The notes beneath the pieces were generated by a model. That model did not search any database. It had not been told where the DNA came from and saw nothing but the letters and a program-made list of their open reading frames with translations. DNA of 64,000 nucleotides from Methylobacterium aquaticum (GTDB lineage Bacteria > Pseudomonadota > Alphaproteobacteria > Rhizobiales > Beijerinckiaceae). Below, one piece after another: positions 11,677-20,640 of the stretch. Where the stretch lies: NCBI RefSeq assembly GCF_001043915.1, contig NZ_LABX01000112.1, forward strand, positions 1 through 64,000, in the 5' to 3' direction. Each line of letters opens with the position of its first letter. The first letter of the stretch is position 1. Made by a program: the position numbers and the translations under genes.

Positions 11677-11770
11677 GGCAGGCTCCCTTCGGCGGGCATG
11701 CCCGCTCCGGCGGCGAGTTCTAGCGCTCCCTGGTCGAAGCGCCAGCCCCATGTCCGACGGAGGGCTGTCG

Positions 11771-12373
11771 TCAGAAGGTATAGGCGATCTTGCCGCCGAA
11801 ATTGGTCAGGCCGCGGTTCGTGACGCAGAGACCGGCATTCGACATGTGCTCGATCGTCGCCATGACGCTCCAGTGCTCGGTGAGCCGGAAGCCGACGGCA
11901 GCCGCCTCGCGGAACAGCGGCGAGCAGCCGAGCGAGTTGAAGGTCTTCGGCACGTCGATCTTCGGGCCGCTATAGCCGTTGTGGAAGCCGGTGCCGAAGA
12001 AGCCTTCGACGAAGATCCGGTCGGTGATGTCGACGGTCCAGGTCGCGCCGAGATAGGCGTAGCTGGTGCGGCCGTCGACGTTGTAGCTGCCGCCGACGGT
12101 CGGGCGCGGCACGAAGGCGGTCCAGAACCGGTCGAGCCCGGTGACCGGCTTGGCGAACAGCAACTCGCCGTTAATGTTGCTGGTGTTCTTCTCGTTGCTG
12201 CCCGGATCCTGGGCGGCGCCGCCGATGCGGAACTCCGAGACGATGCTGAGCGGTTGGACCGGAGGCCGGTAGGCGGGCACCAGGGCCGAGGGGTCCGCGG
12301 CCCGGGCGGCGGGTGCCGCCAGGAGGGCCGTGGCGGCGAGCGCTACGGCGAGGCTCGGGAGAGGTGCGCGCAT
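11771..12373 (-). CDS. Acyloxyacyl hydrolase / lipid A 3-O-deacylase (PagL-like)
   Basis: This 200-residue outer-membrane beta-barrel protein has a signal peptide (cleavage after ARA, near residue 25). The PagL catalytic strand IEHMSNAGL carries His176 and Ser178; Asn179 follows, as in lipid A deacylases. The Glu expected about 12-14 residues after the His is not evident: the sequence reads NRGLTNFG. Either the triad is altered or this subfamily uses another residue. The C-terminal Phe (KIAYTF) fits an outer-membrane signature. It probably trims lipid A acyl chains. It lies between the adenosyltransferase and the twin-TM protein genes. Confidence 0.8.
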   Translation of the reverse strand: MRAPLPSLAVALAATALLAAPAARAADPSALVPAYRPPVQPLSIVSEFRIGGAAQDPGSNEKNTSNINGELLFAKPVTGLDRFWTAFVPRPTVGGSYNVDGRTSYAYLGATWTVDITDRIFVEGFFGTGFHNGYSGPKIDVPKTFNSLGCSPLFREAAAVGFRLTEHWSVMATIEHMSNAGLCVTNRGLTNFGGKIAYTF

Positions 12374-12508
12374 TTGTCGAACGGGTCCACCGCCCCGTGC
12401 TGGGGCGGAATCACCTTAGCGAGGGCGCTCCCGTCTCGTCTCGCCGCGCATTCCGTCTCACTGCGGTTTTCCCCCCCCTGCGTCGACCCCGCCACAGGTA
12501 TCGCTGGG

Positions 12509-12694
12509 TCACGCGCCCCGCCACCACAGCACGCCCATGATGACCACGATGGCGGCGAACTGGAGCACCACCCGCAAGCGCATCAGGCGCTGCGAGAGGT
12601 TGGCGCTGCCGCCGCGCAGCATGTTGGCCAGCCCGAGCAGCAGCACCACGGCGACGGCGAGGCAGGCGATGAGGACGAGGGTATTGCTGGACAT
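12509..12694 (-). CDS. Twin transmembrane protein
   Basis: This 61-residue protein is almost entirely two membrane helices (about 5-25 and 41-58) joined by a basic loop (RGGSANLSQRLMRLRV). Small proteins of this type are repeatedly found next to PduO-type adenosyltransferase, etfBA and hbd genes in Hyphomicrobiales. That matches the gene order here, except that the PagL-like gene intervenes. Function unknown; an inner-membrane role is inferred from the helices. Confidence 0.75.
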   Translation of the reverse strand: MSSNTLVLIACLAVAVVLLLGLANMLRGGSANLSQRLMRLRVVLQFAAIVVIMGVLWWRGA

Positions 12695-12739
12695 TCGGAA
12701 CGGCTCGCGGAGTGGGACGGCCTGATATCAACGGCCGAC

Positions 12740-12836
12740 GATGCTGACGCATCCGGCCGTCGGATCCATCTCGAATGTTCGATTCCAAGCCAGACGCTTG
12801 GCGAAAATGCGAGAGCGGCACCAAAGGTCGTGTTCT
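12740..12836 (-). repeat. Dispersed intergenic element, copy 1 (inverted orientation)
   Basis: Read on the minus strand, this element begins GAACACGACCTTTGGTG and continues through a core CATTTTCGCCAAG and GAATCGAACATTCGAGA. It ends in the hairpin GATGC-gtca-GCATC at 12740-12753. The first 17 bases and the CGCCA and ATTCGAGA blocks match the copy at 39443. It lies between the TIGR02302 gene and the twin-TM gene. Confidence 0.7.
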
Positions 12837-12943
12837 TTCGACCGTCGGTATGAGGGGGATCGGGACCGCCCGGGGAGGCGGCTGCGCGACGCAGGAGGCG
12901 GACCGGATCTCGCTCCCGGTCCGCGGAGGCCGCCTCGGCGCGA

Positions 12944-15559
12944 TCAGTTCCGCCGCAGCAGGCGCTCGAAATAGTCCAGCTCCTCCGTCGGGCGGCTCGG
13001 ATCGCCGAGCTTGCGACGCAATTCCTCCAGGATGCGACGGGCCCGTTCGACGCCGGATTCCTCAGCGGTCGGAACCCGCACGCGGCCGTCGGAGAAATCC
13101 CGGTTGCGCGTCGGGCGGCCGAGGGGATCGTTGTTGCGGGCGCCCTGCCGGCCGGGCTGGTTGGGATTGCCCTGGCCCTGCTGCCCGTCGGCCGTCTGCT
13201 GGCCCTCCCCCTCCTGGCCCATCTGCTGCATCTGCTGGGCCATGCCTTGGGCGCCGCGCTGCAACCCTTCGAGGGCGCGTCCCTGTGCATCGACGGCGGA
13301 GCCGTCCTGGCCCTGGCCGATGGCATTCTCGGCCTCCCGCATCGCCTGCTCGGCGTCGGACAGGCCCTGCTCGCCCTGCATGCCGAGTTCCTTCATCCGG
13401 CGTTGCAGGTCCTCCAGGCGCTGGCGCAGGGCCTGCTGGCGATCCCCCAGCCCGCCCGGCGGCTGCCCGCCCTGCTGGCCGCGCTGGCCCGGCTGCTGGC
13501 CGTCCTGGCCCTGGGGCTCGCCACGCTGCCCGCGCTGCTGGCCTTGCGGGCGCTGGCCCTGCTGCCCGGGCTGCTGCGGCTGGCCGCGATTGCCGAAGCG
13601 GCGCTCCTGGCCCTGGCGGAAGGTCTCGTCGCGCAGGCCCTGCTGCTCGCGCGCCATCGCCTCCAGATCCTGCATCTGGCGGTTCATCTCGCGGGCGGTC
13701 GGGTCGCTCATGCGCGAGTTGGGCTGGGCGGTCTGGAGGTTCTCCAGGATGCCGCGGAGCTGGTCGAGCAGGCGCTGGGCCTCCGCCACGTCGCCGCGCT
13801 TCATCGCCTCCTGCATCTGGTCGACCATCTTGGCGAGGTCGTCCGGCGTCACCGTGCGGTCGGCCTGCTGGTTGGGCTGCCCCGGATTCTGCGGGTTCTG
13901 CTGCTGGCGCTGGGCGAATTCCTTCAGGAAGCGGTCCATCGCCTGGCGCAGCTCCTCGGTGAGCTTGGCGATCTCCTGGTCGGAGGCGCCGCGCTCCATC
14001 GCGTCCTTGAGCCGGTCCTGGGCGGCGCGTAGGGCCTTCTCGGCATCCGAGAGGTCGCCCTCCTCGATCTGGAGCGCCATGGTCCAGAGAAGGTCGGCGA
14101 CCTCGACCAGGGCCTCGTCGGACCTCGCCGCGCGCAGGCGCTGCACGGCCTCGCGGAGCCCCAGGAAGACGCCCCATTGCGGCGTGAAGCGCTCCGGCGC
14201 GATCAGCAGGGCATCGAGGGAGGTCTCCACCCGGGCCCGGCTTCCATCGGGATCGAGGACAAGGCGGCGGCGCTCCTCGGCCAGCGACCGTGCCAGGGGC
14301 TTGGTGAAGAACCGGCCCGGCAGGGTGACGGCGAGGGGCGCGGAGCGCCCCTCCTGGCCGGCCTCGTCCTTGGCCACCAGGGTCAGCAGCACCTTGGCGC
14401 CAGCCCAGGGGCTGTCGGTGAGATCGATCAGGGTGCGGGTGTCGCTGGTCCCCTGCGCGTCGGCGGGCAGGCTCAGGCTCAGGCGCGGCGGCGGCACCAG
14501 GCTGCGTCCCTTCGCCTGCGGCTCGACCACGCCTTCCGCGGAGGCGAGGCCGTAATCGTCCTTGGCCCGATAGGCGAGGGTGAAGGTGCCGCGCCCGTTG
14601 GTCTCCGGCGGCCCCGCGAAGGCGATCTCCGGCGGCCGGTCGGGGATGGTCTCGATCGTCAGGCGGTGAGTGCTGGCGAAACCCGTCTGCACCGCGACCT
14701 CGGCGGTGCCGCCGGTGAGGGTGAAGCGCTCCTCGCGCAGGTCGGGCCGGGCCGGCGCCGTGGCGGGCAGGGCCTTGAGGCCGGCACCCGGCGTCACCGT
14801 CGCGTCGCTGGCGCCGGCGATGCGGACCACCAGCGTCGCATTCACCGGCGCCCGCAGGCGCTGGCCCGCTTCCGCCAGGGTGACGATGAGGGGCGGCATC
14901 CGGGTGTAGAGCGGCGGGTCGATCCAGCCGTCGACCCGGAACGAGGGCGCGGCCGGCGGGGGCCCGCGCCAGTTGAAGGCGGCCCGCAGGCGCTCGCCGG
15001 CTTCCGGCCCCGCCACGAAGGCGGCGGCCACGGCAGCCAGGATCGCGCCGGCGCGGAGCGCGAAGGGGTCGCGCCGGGCCATTCCGGGCCGCGGGCCGGA
15101 GACCCTCAGGCGCGCCAGCGTCGCGGCGGCGCGGCTCCGGTGCAGCGCCCACAGGGCCCTGGTGCCGGGATCGTCTTGGCCCAGCGCCAGCGTGTCCTCG
15201 AGCGTCCGGGCCGGTCGGTGGGCCAGGCCGGCATCGCGGTCGATCCGCGCCAGCGCCTGGGTCCGGGCGATCGGCCGCAGGCGGACGAGCGGCAGCAGCG
15301 CGGCGACGAGGGCGAGGGCGAAGAGCGCCACCCCGGCCATGCGCCAGGCCGGTCCGGCATCGAGCCACAGCCCGAGCCACGACACGGCCAGGAAGGCCAG
15401 CACGACCGCGAGGCCGCGCCACAGGACCGGCCACGCCTGCTCCCACAGGGTCACCCGCCCGGCGCGCACCACCAGCCGTTCGAGCCCTGCGCGCACCGGA
15501 TCGGCCCGGCCCTCCGGGGCGGGACTGCGTTGCGCGGTGTCCGGCTCGGCCCTCATCAT
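12944..15559 (-). CDS. TIGR02302/DUF4175 family large membrane protein
   Basis: This 871-residue protein has two or three N-terminal membrane segments (within about residues 45-95) and another near 165-185. A large extracytoplasmic region follows. It matches the TIGR02302 alphaproteobacterial family, recognisable by PVLWRGLAVV, RTLEDTLALG and the WIDPPLYTRMPPL motif. Residues about 540-800 are extremely Gln- and Arg-rich (repeats like GQQGQRPQGQQRGQRG) and probably helical or disordered. The GGGAGCAGGG sequence just before ATG 15559 supports that start. Function unknown; association with the cell envelope is inferred. Confidence 0.85.
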   Translation of the reverse strand: MMRAEPDTAQRSPAPEGRADPVRAGLERLVVRAGRVTLWEQAWPVLWRGLAVVLAFLAVSWLGLWLDAGPAWRMAGVALFALALVAALLPLVRLRPIARTQALARIDRDAGLAHRPARTLEDTLALGQDDPGTRALWALHRSRAAATLARLRVSGPRPGMARRDPFALRAGAILAAVAAAFVAGPEAGERLRAAFNWRGPPPAAPSFRVDGWIDPPLYTRMPPLIVTLAEAGQRLRAPVNATLVVRIAGASDATVTPGAGLKALPATAPARPDLREERFTLTGGTAEVAVQTGFASTHRLTIETIPDRPPEIAFAGPPETNGRGTFTLAYRAKDDYGLASAEGVVEPQAKGRSLVPPPRLSLSLPADAQGTSDTRTLIDLTDSPWAGAKVLLTLVAKDEAGQEGRSAPLAVTLPGRFFTKPLARSLAEERRRLVLDPDGSRARVETSLDALLIAPERFTPQWGVFLGLREAVQRLRAARSDEALVEVADLLWTMALQIEEGDLSDAEKALRAAQDRLKDAMERGASDQEIAKLTEELRQAMDRFLKEFAQRQQQNPQNPGQPNQQADRTVTPDDLAKMVDQMQEAMKRGDVAEAQRLLDQLRGILENLQTAQPNSRMSDPTAREMNRQMQDLEAMAREQQGLRDETFRQGQERRFGNRGQPQQPGQQGQRPQGQQRGQRGEPQGQDGQQPGQRGQQGGQPPGGLGDRQQALRQRLEDLQRRMKELGMQGEQGLSDAEQAMREAENAIGQGQDGSAVDAQGRALEGLQRGAQGMAQQMQQMGQEGEGQQTADGQQGQGNPNQPGRQGARNNDPLGRPTRNRDFSDGRVRVPTAEESGVERARRILEELRRKLGDPSRPTEELDYFERLLRRN

Positions 15560-15645
15560 GCCCTGCTCCCGCTGACCCCGCCCAGGCACGGGCGAAGAAG
15601 GCAGGCTAGCATGCCGGCGAGGTCGGGCCAGCGGGTCAAATCCGC

Positions 15646-15855
15646 TCAGGCCGACCGGTCCTTGCGCGGCCGGTCGATGTCCTGGGCGTGCGGCACGCCC
15701 CCATTCTGACGCGCCGCCGCGTCGCGCAGGGGTTGCACGGCGCTGCGGGCCTGGGCCAGCGTCGCCTGATGCTCGGCGGCAACGCGGAACGCGCGCTGCA
15801 CCACGGCCTCGGCGCGGGCGAGAAGATTGCCTTGAAGACTGTCTTGGGACGCCAT
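15646..15855 (-). CDS. Small hypothetical protein
   Basis: This 69-residue protein begins MASQDSLQGNLLARAEAVVQRAF and is mostly predicted helix with a hydrophilic, basic tail. No family is recognised. The case for it being real is the strong ribosome binding site GGGAGGAG seven bases before the ATG and its position in the gap between lysA and the TIGR02302 gene, on their strand. Confidence 0.6.
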   Translation of the reverse strand: MASQDSLQGNLLARAEAVVQRAFRVAAEHQATLAQARSAVQPLRDAAARQNGGVPHAQDIDRPRKDRSA

Positions 15856-15957
15856 GACGTCAGCTCCTCCCGGATCACATGCCGGGACGTTAGCCCGGGA
15901 GGACTGGCCGCCTCGTTCGGAAAGTCTCTCGCATTTTAGCGATCGGCGCGAGCCGAT

Positions 15958-17229
15958 TCAGACGGCGAGCCACTCCGGCATCCGATCGAGCCCGATCAGC
16001 GCCTCGTAAGTCTGCCGCGGCCGGATCACCGCGTGGTCAGCCCCGCGCACCAGCACCTCGGGCACCAGCGGCCGCGTGTTGTAGGTGCACGCCTGCACGG
16101 CGCCGTAAGCGCCGGCCGACATCACGGCGATCAGGTCGCCCGGCTTCACCTCCGGCATCTCGCGGGCCAGCGCCAGGTAGTCGCCGCTCTCGCAGACCGG
16201 GCCGACCACGTCGGCGGTGAGCCGCCCGGACTGGGGCATCGGCTCGGCCACCGGGCGCAGGGCGTGGTAGGCTTCGTAGAGAGTCGGGCGGATCAGGTCG
16301 TTCATCGCCGCATCGACGATCACGAAGGTGCGGCCCTCGCCGTGCTTCACGTACAGGACGCGGGTGACGAGCACGCCGGCATTGCCGGCGATCATCCGGC
16401 CGATCTCGAAGACGGGCCTCAGGCCCAAGGGCCGGAAATGCGGCCGCAGCACCTCGGCGAAGGCAGCCGGATCGGGCGGCGGGGCGTTGTCGTCCCGGTA
16501 GGGGATGCCGAGCCCGCCGCCGAAGTCGACGTGGTGCAGCGCGTGTCCCGCCGCCATCAGGTCGCGGGCGAGGCCGCAGAGCAGGGAGGCGGCGTTGTCG
16601 TAGGGCGCCAGATCGGTGATCTGGCTGCCGATATGCATGTCGACGCCGATGAGGGACAGGCCCGGCAGGCGGGCCGCCCGGTCGTAGACCTCGCGGGCGC
16701 GCGAGATCGGGATGCCGAACTTGTTCTCGGACTTGCCGGTCGAGATCTTGGCGTGGGTGCGGGCATCGACGTCCGGGTTGACCCGGATCGAGACCGGCGC
16801 CGTCGCGCCCTTGGCGGCGGCCACCCGCGAGAGCTGCTCCAGCTCGGGCTCGCTCTCGACGTTGAAGCACAGGATGCCGGCATCGAGCGCCGCCGCCATC
16901 TCGCCCTCGGTCTTGCCGACGCCCGAGAACACGATCCGCTCGCCCGGCACGCCGGCGGCCAGCGCCCGGCGCAATTCGCCCTCCGAGACGATGTCCATGC
17001 CGGCGCCCAGCCGCGCCAGGGTGGCGAGCACCGCCTGGTTCGAGTTCGCCTTCATGGCGTAGCAGACCAGGGCATCGTCGCCGGAGAAAGCCTCGGCGAA
17101 GACCCGGTAATGCCGCTCCAGAGTGGCGGAGGCGTAGCAGTAGAACGGGGTGCCGACCGCGCCCGCGAGCCGTGCCAGGTCGACGTCCTCGGCGTGGAGC
17201 ACGCCGTCGCGGTAGGTGAAATGGTGCAT
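15958..17229 (-). CDS. lysA: Diaminopimelate decarboxylase
   Basis: This 423-residue PLP enzyme makes L-lysine from meso-diaminopimelate, the last step of lysine synthesis. The PLP lysine lies in LVCYAMKANSNQAVL near residue 60. HIGSQI, VDFGGGLGIPY and the active-site CESGDYLA are all present. The start ATG at 17229 (MHHFTYRDGVLHAEDV) is typical. The LptM-like lipoprotein gene lies just upstream on the same strand, as in many alphaproteobacteria, where argH often precedes it; argH is not present here. Confidence 0.96.
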   Translation of the reverse strand: MHHFTYRDGVLHAEDVDLARLAGAVGTPFYCYASATLERHYRVFAEAFSGDDALVCYAMKANSNQAVLATLARLGAGMDIVSEGELRRALAAGVPGERIVFSGVGKTEGEMAAALDAGILCFNVESEPELEQLSRVAAAKGATAPVSIRVNPDVDARTHAKISTGKSENKFGIPISRAREVYDRAARLPGLSLIGVDMHIGSQITDLAPYDNAASLLCGLARDLMAAGHALHHVDFGGGLGIPYRDDNAPPPDPAAFAEVLRPHFRPLGLRPVFEIGRMIAGNAGVLVTRVLYVKHGEGRTFVIVDAAMNDLIRPTLYEAYHALRPVAEPMPQSGRLTADVVGPVCESGDYLALAREMPEVKPGDLIAVMSAGAYGAVQACTYNTRPLVPEVLVRGADHAVIRPRQTYEALIGLDRMPEWLAV

Positions 17230-17325
17230 GGGAGTGACCGACGTCCGGGCGCTGCCGCGCCTGCTGCGAGCGCGTGAGACGCGCCCTCTACACGAAACCG
17301 GACGGCGTTGGCACCCTGGGCCCCG

Positions 17326-17685
17326 CTAGAGCAGCGGGTCGAGGGGGAAGGGCTCCTTGGGGATCGCGTAGCCCTTGCGGCGGCGGGACGACGACTCGAC
17401 CGGGGCCGGGATCCCGGTCGGGGCGGCGACGGCGGCCGACGGTAGCTCGTCGGCCTCGTCGGGGGCGGAGGCGCCTGCCGACAGGCCGATTCCGGCCGGC
17501 AGGGTGTTGACCGCGGCGGCCCCGGTCTTCGGCCGGGGCGAGCCCGCGGCGGTCCCGGCTTGCGGCTGGACGGCCGGGGCCGCCGCGGGCGGCGGCTCGA
17601 GCGGGCCGCGCCGGCCGCAGGCGGCGGCCGAGAGGGCGATCAGGCCGAGGAGGGCGAGGGTACGGGGACGGAACACGGGCGACAT
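17326..17685 (-). CDS. lptM: LptM-like lipoprotein
   Basis: This 119-residue lipoprotein has a signal peptide ending in the lipobox SAAAC, followed by GRRGPLEPPPA, the hallmark of the YifL/LptM family. The rest is Ala/Pro/Gly-rich and probably disordered, ending in basic residues and KEPFPLDPLL. In Escherichia coli, LptM assists disulfide maturation of the LPS translocon LptD in the outer membrane; the same role here is inferred. Its position upstream of lysA is the conserved one for this family. Confidence 0.8.
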   Translation of the reverse strand: MSPVFRPRTLALLGLIALSAAACGRRGPLEPPPAAAPAVQPQAGTAAGSPRPKTGAAAVNTLPAGIGLSAGASAPDEADELPSAAVAAPTGIPAPVESSSRRRKGYAIPKEPFPLDPLL

Positions 17686-17936
17686 CCGGGCGCTAAGCGT
17701 GGCGGCACCATAGCGGCCAGCCTAGCGCGAGGCGAGCCCGGCGCTCACGGCATCGGCCACGGACTTTGCGCGTCGGTTGCACGGCATTCGAGCGTGGCCG
17801 TTAAGGCGGCGTTGCGAGGGCGGACCGGAAGAGGAGGGGCCCGGTCCGGGCGTCCCGTCGCCACCCGGCGACACAAAGCCACGCGGGCCACCCGCGGCGA
17901 GGCGACGGAACGGCGATCGTTTCGCTCGCCAATCCG

Positions 17937-17951
17937 TTAACGAACGGTTAA
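17937..17951. promoter_or_regulatory. Perfect CtrA-binding motif TTAA-N7-TTAA
   Basis: TTAA at 17937-17940 and TTAA at 17948-17951 are separated by exactly seven bases (CGAACGG), the established full CtrA consensus. The site is 46 bases upstream of the hybrid histidine kinase start at 17997, a position suited to promoter control. The CtrA gene is in this window at 31665-32366. Confidence 0.7.
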
Positions 17952-17996
17952 GCTTATGGCCCTCGCGTCGGCTTCCGTCGCGTTTGTGAGTGTCCT

Positions 17997-20105
17997 GTGA
18001 GCCTTTCGACGGTGCGGCTGCACCAGCTCCTCGTCGCCGCGGCTTTCCTGGTGCCGTGCGTCGTCCTGGTGGGCGCGGCGTGGTGGAACCGGGCCGAGGT
18101 CCTGCGGGAAGAGGACAGCGCCGTGGTCCGCACCGCGGCGGTGATGCACGAGCACGCCTCGAAGGTGTTCGACACCGCCGAGCTGGCGATGGACCGGGTC
18201 GACGATTACGTCTTCGACCGCGGCTGGAGCCAGATCGCGGCGCCCGCCACCGGCGGGTTCCTGGCGAGCCTGAAGGCGCCCCTCGCCCAGGCAAGGGCGG
18301 TCTGGGTGGTCGATCCGCAGGGCAAGATCCAGGCGTCCAGCCGCGAGGCCGATCTCGGCCGCGACGTCGCGGAGCGGGACGTGTTCTCGGTCCACCGCCA
18401 GCGCGACATCGGCATCTATGTCAGCCCGGCCGTGCGCGAGCCGGACGGCACTGCCGCCTTCATGGTCAGCCGGCGGCGCTCGACCGATGACGGGCGCTTC
18501 GACGGCGTCATCGTGATCGCGCTCGGGACCGAGTACTTCGCCCGCTTCTATGCCGAGATCGCCGCGCCGACCGACCACCGGGCCATGCTGGTGCGCGCCG
18601 ACGGGGCGGTTCTGGTGCGCGAGCCGCCCGGCCCGGAGGTCGACGAGCGGCTGGCTCAGGGCGACCCGCTGCTGCGGGCGATCCGCGCCCGGCCGCCGGG
18701 CGGCGCGGCCTCCGGGACGCCGCCGGGCGAGGCCGAGCGGCTCTATGCCTGGCGCCGGATCGGCGAATACCCGGTCGATGTCGCCTTCTCGGTCGAGACC
18801 GCGATCGCCCTCGACCGCTGGTACGATAACCTGCGGGTCTATGGCCTCGTCGCCACCGTCTCGGCCCTGACGCTGGTGATGATGGCCTGGCTGGCGCTCG
18901 CCCGCGCCAGGGCCGAGCAGCAGGCCTTGTCCGACCTCAAGCGCGAGCACGCCCAGCGGCTCGCCGCCGAGAGCCAGCTGCGCCAGTCGCAGAAGATGGA
19001 GGCGGTGGGCCAGCTCACCGGCGGCATCGCGCACGACTTCAACAACCTGCTGGCGGTCATCACCGGCTCCCTCGAGCTGGTGCAGCGCCGCATCGCCCGG
19101 GGCGACACCGATGTCGGCCGCTTCATCGCCGGCGCCCTCGACGGCACCGACCGGGCGGCGAAGCTCACCCACCGGCTCCTCGCCTTCGCGCGCCAGCAGC
19201 CGCTCGAGCCGCGCCCGACCGACCCGAACCGCCTCGTCGGCGGCATGATCGACCTGCTCCGGCGCACCCTCGGCGAGACGGTCCGGGTCGAGACCCGGCT
19301 GATGGCCGATCCCCCGGCGATCTTCGTCGACCAGAACCAGCTCGAGAACGCGATCCTCAACCTCGCGGTCAATGCCCGCGATGCGATGCCGGGCGGCGGG
19401 ACGCTCGCCCTCGAGACCGCGCACGCCACCCTCGACGACGGCCGGGAGGCGGTCTCCGTCACGGTCCGGGACACCGGCACCGGCATGCCGCCCGAGGTGG
19501 TCGCCCGGGCCTTCGAGCCGTTCTTCACCACCAAGCCGCAGGGGCGGGGCACCGGCCTCGGCCTGAGCCAGGTCTACGGCTTCGTCACCCAGTCGGGCGG
19601 GCGCGTGCGCATCGACAGCCAGCCGGGGCAAGGCACCGCCATCGAGCTGATGCTGCCGGTGAGCGCGGATGGCGTGCCGGCCGAGACCGCCGGACGGTCC
19701 AGCCTCGCCGCGTCCCGGCCTGGCCGCGCGCGGCAGACCGTGCTGGTGGTGGAGGACGACGCCGCAGTGCGGCTCGCCAGCGCCGAGACGATCGGCGAAC
19801 TCGGCTACCGGACCGTGACGGCGCCGGACGGCGCGGCGGCCCTCGCCGCCCTCGACAGCGAGCGGGACGTCGCGGTCCTGTTCACCGACGTGGTGATGCC
19901 GGGCATCGACGGGCCGACCCTGGCCGCCGAGGCGCGGCGGCGCCGGCCCGACCTGCGGGTGATCTTCGCCACCGGCCATCCCCGCGACGACGCGCAGGAG
20001 GGCCCGCGCTTGGGCCCTGGCGAGACGGTCTTGCGAAAACCCTTCACCATCGAGGCCCTGGCCGAGGCCCTGGAGGCCGCGAGCCGCGCCGAAGCCTCGG
20101 CGTGA
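17997..20105 (+). CDS. Membrane hybrid sensor histidine kinase with C-terminal receiver
   Basis: This 702-residue protein has membrane segments at about 9-29 and 280-300 bounding a periplasmic sensor of roughly 250 residues that looks Cache/PDC-like. The kinase core follows: H-box GQLTGGIAHDFNNLLAVITG with phosphorylated His346, N-box NLAVNARDAMPGGG, and G-boxes DTGTGMPPE and GTGLGLSQVYGF. A receiver domain holds Asp631 in FTDVVMPG and the conserved Lys in VLRKPF. The ligand is unknown. The GTG start is preceded by the CtrA box at 17937-17951. No separate response regulator is adjacent, so its output partner is probably elsewhere. Confidence 0.9.
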   Translation: MSLSTVRLHQLLVAAAFLVPCVVLVGAAWWNRAEVLREEDSAVVRTAAVMHEHASKVFDTAELAMDRVDDYVFDRGWSQIAAPATGGFLASLKAPLAQARAVWVVDPQGKIQASSREADLGRDVAERDVFSVHRQRDIGIYVSPAVREPDGTAAFMVSRRRSTDDGRFDGVIVIALGTEYFARFYAEIAAPTDHRAMLVRADGAVLVREPPGPEVDERLAQGDPLLRAIRARPPGGAASGTPPGEAERLYAWRRIGEYPVDVAFSVETAIALDRWYDNLRVYGLVATVSALTLVMMAWLALARARAEQQALSDLKREHAQRLAAESQLRQSQKMEAVGQLTGGIAHDFNNLLAVITGSLELVQRRIARGDTDVGRFIAGALDGTDRAAKLTHRLLAFARQQPLEPRPTDPNRLVGGMIDLLRRTLGETVRVETRLMADPPAIFVDQNQLENAILNLAVNARDAMPGGGTLALETAHATLDDGREAVSVTVRDTGTGMPPEVVARAFEPFFTTKPQGRGTGLGLSQVYGFVTQSGGRVRIDSQPGQGTAIELMLPVSADGVPAETAGRSSLAASRPGRARQTVLVVEDDAAVRLASAETIGELGYRTVTAPDGAAALAALDSERDVAVLFTDVVMPGIDGPTLAAEARRRRPDLRVIFATGHPRDDAQEGPRLGPGETVLRKPFTIEALAEALEAASRAEASA

Positions 20106-20126
20106 GCCGAGGCCGCCGCAAACGCC

Positions 20127-20372
20127 TTACTTGTGCGTCGCTTCGTAGTAATCGATCGCCTTCTTGCAGTTGACCGAAATCTTCTTCATGTTCTTTTCGA
20201 AGCATGCCTGGACCTCGGGACCGTCCGGCGGCAGGTTGCCGCAATAGGTCATGTAGTCGCCCGTGCAGTACTTCTTCAGGTTAGGGTCGTCCCGCTGGGC
20301 CAGAGCCGGTCCGGCGAGCACCATCAGGCTGCCGGCAGCCAGGAGAACGAGCGACATCGGCCTGAGCATCAT
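20127..20372 (-). CDS. Small secreted Cys-containing protein
   Basis: This 81-residue protein starts MMLRPMSLVLLAAGSLMVLA and has a signal peptide cleaved after ALA, near residue 25. The mature part has four Cys (KKYCTGDYMTYCGNLPPDGPEVQACFEKNMKKISVNCKK, written here with its cysteines at about 36, 44, 57 and 69), suggesting two periplasmic disulfides. It resembles short cysteine-rich repeat proteins found in rhizobia. The frame is open upstream, but that part lacks signal-peptide character. Function unknown. Confidence 0.7.
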   Translation of the reverse strand: MMLRPMSLVLLAAGSLMVLAGPALAQRDDPNLKKYCTGDYMTYCGNLPPDGPEVQACFEKNMKKISVNCKKAIDYYEATHK

Positions 20373-20640
20373 GTCTGTCGAAGCCTTGCGGAGGGTTGGA
20401 GGTGGCAGCGACATGGCCCGAAACCCGCAGCCTGACAAGGGCTGAGGGGCCGGACCGGTGGGGGCCCGACGCCGGCGATGCGCGGCCGGGCGCAGGCCGG
20501 GGGACGAGAGAACTTCATTGCCACAACGGCTTGGGTGGTGTTTCCGCGGGGTGTCGCAGGTCGGCGCATCGCCGCCATGCGGGGGACCGGACGGCTGCGA
20601 TGTGCCGCAGAGCACAACGACCGAGGGACATCCTCTCGTG

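Noticed and set aside
13150-13700. Short-period DNA repeat in the TIGR02302 gene
   Set aside because: Explained by the Gln/Arg-rich coding tract of the protein rather than by a separate element.
17937-19979. 680-codon minus-strand open frame opposite the hybrid kinase
   Set aside because: Shadow of the kinase, which has full catalytic motifs; the antisense frame has none.
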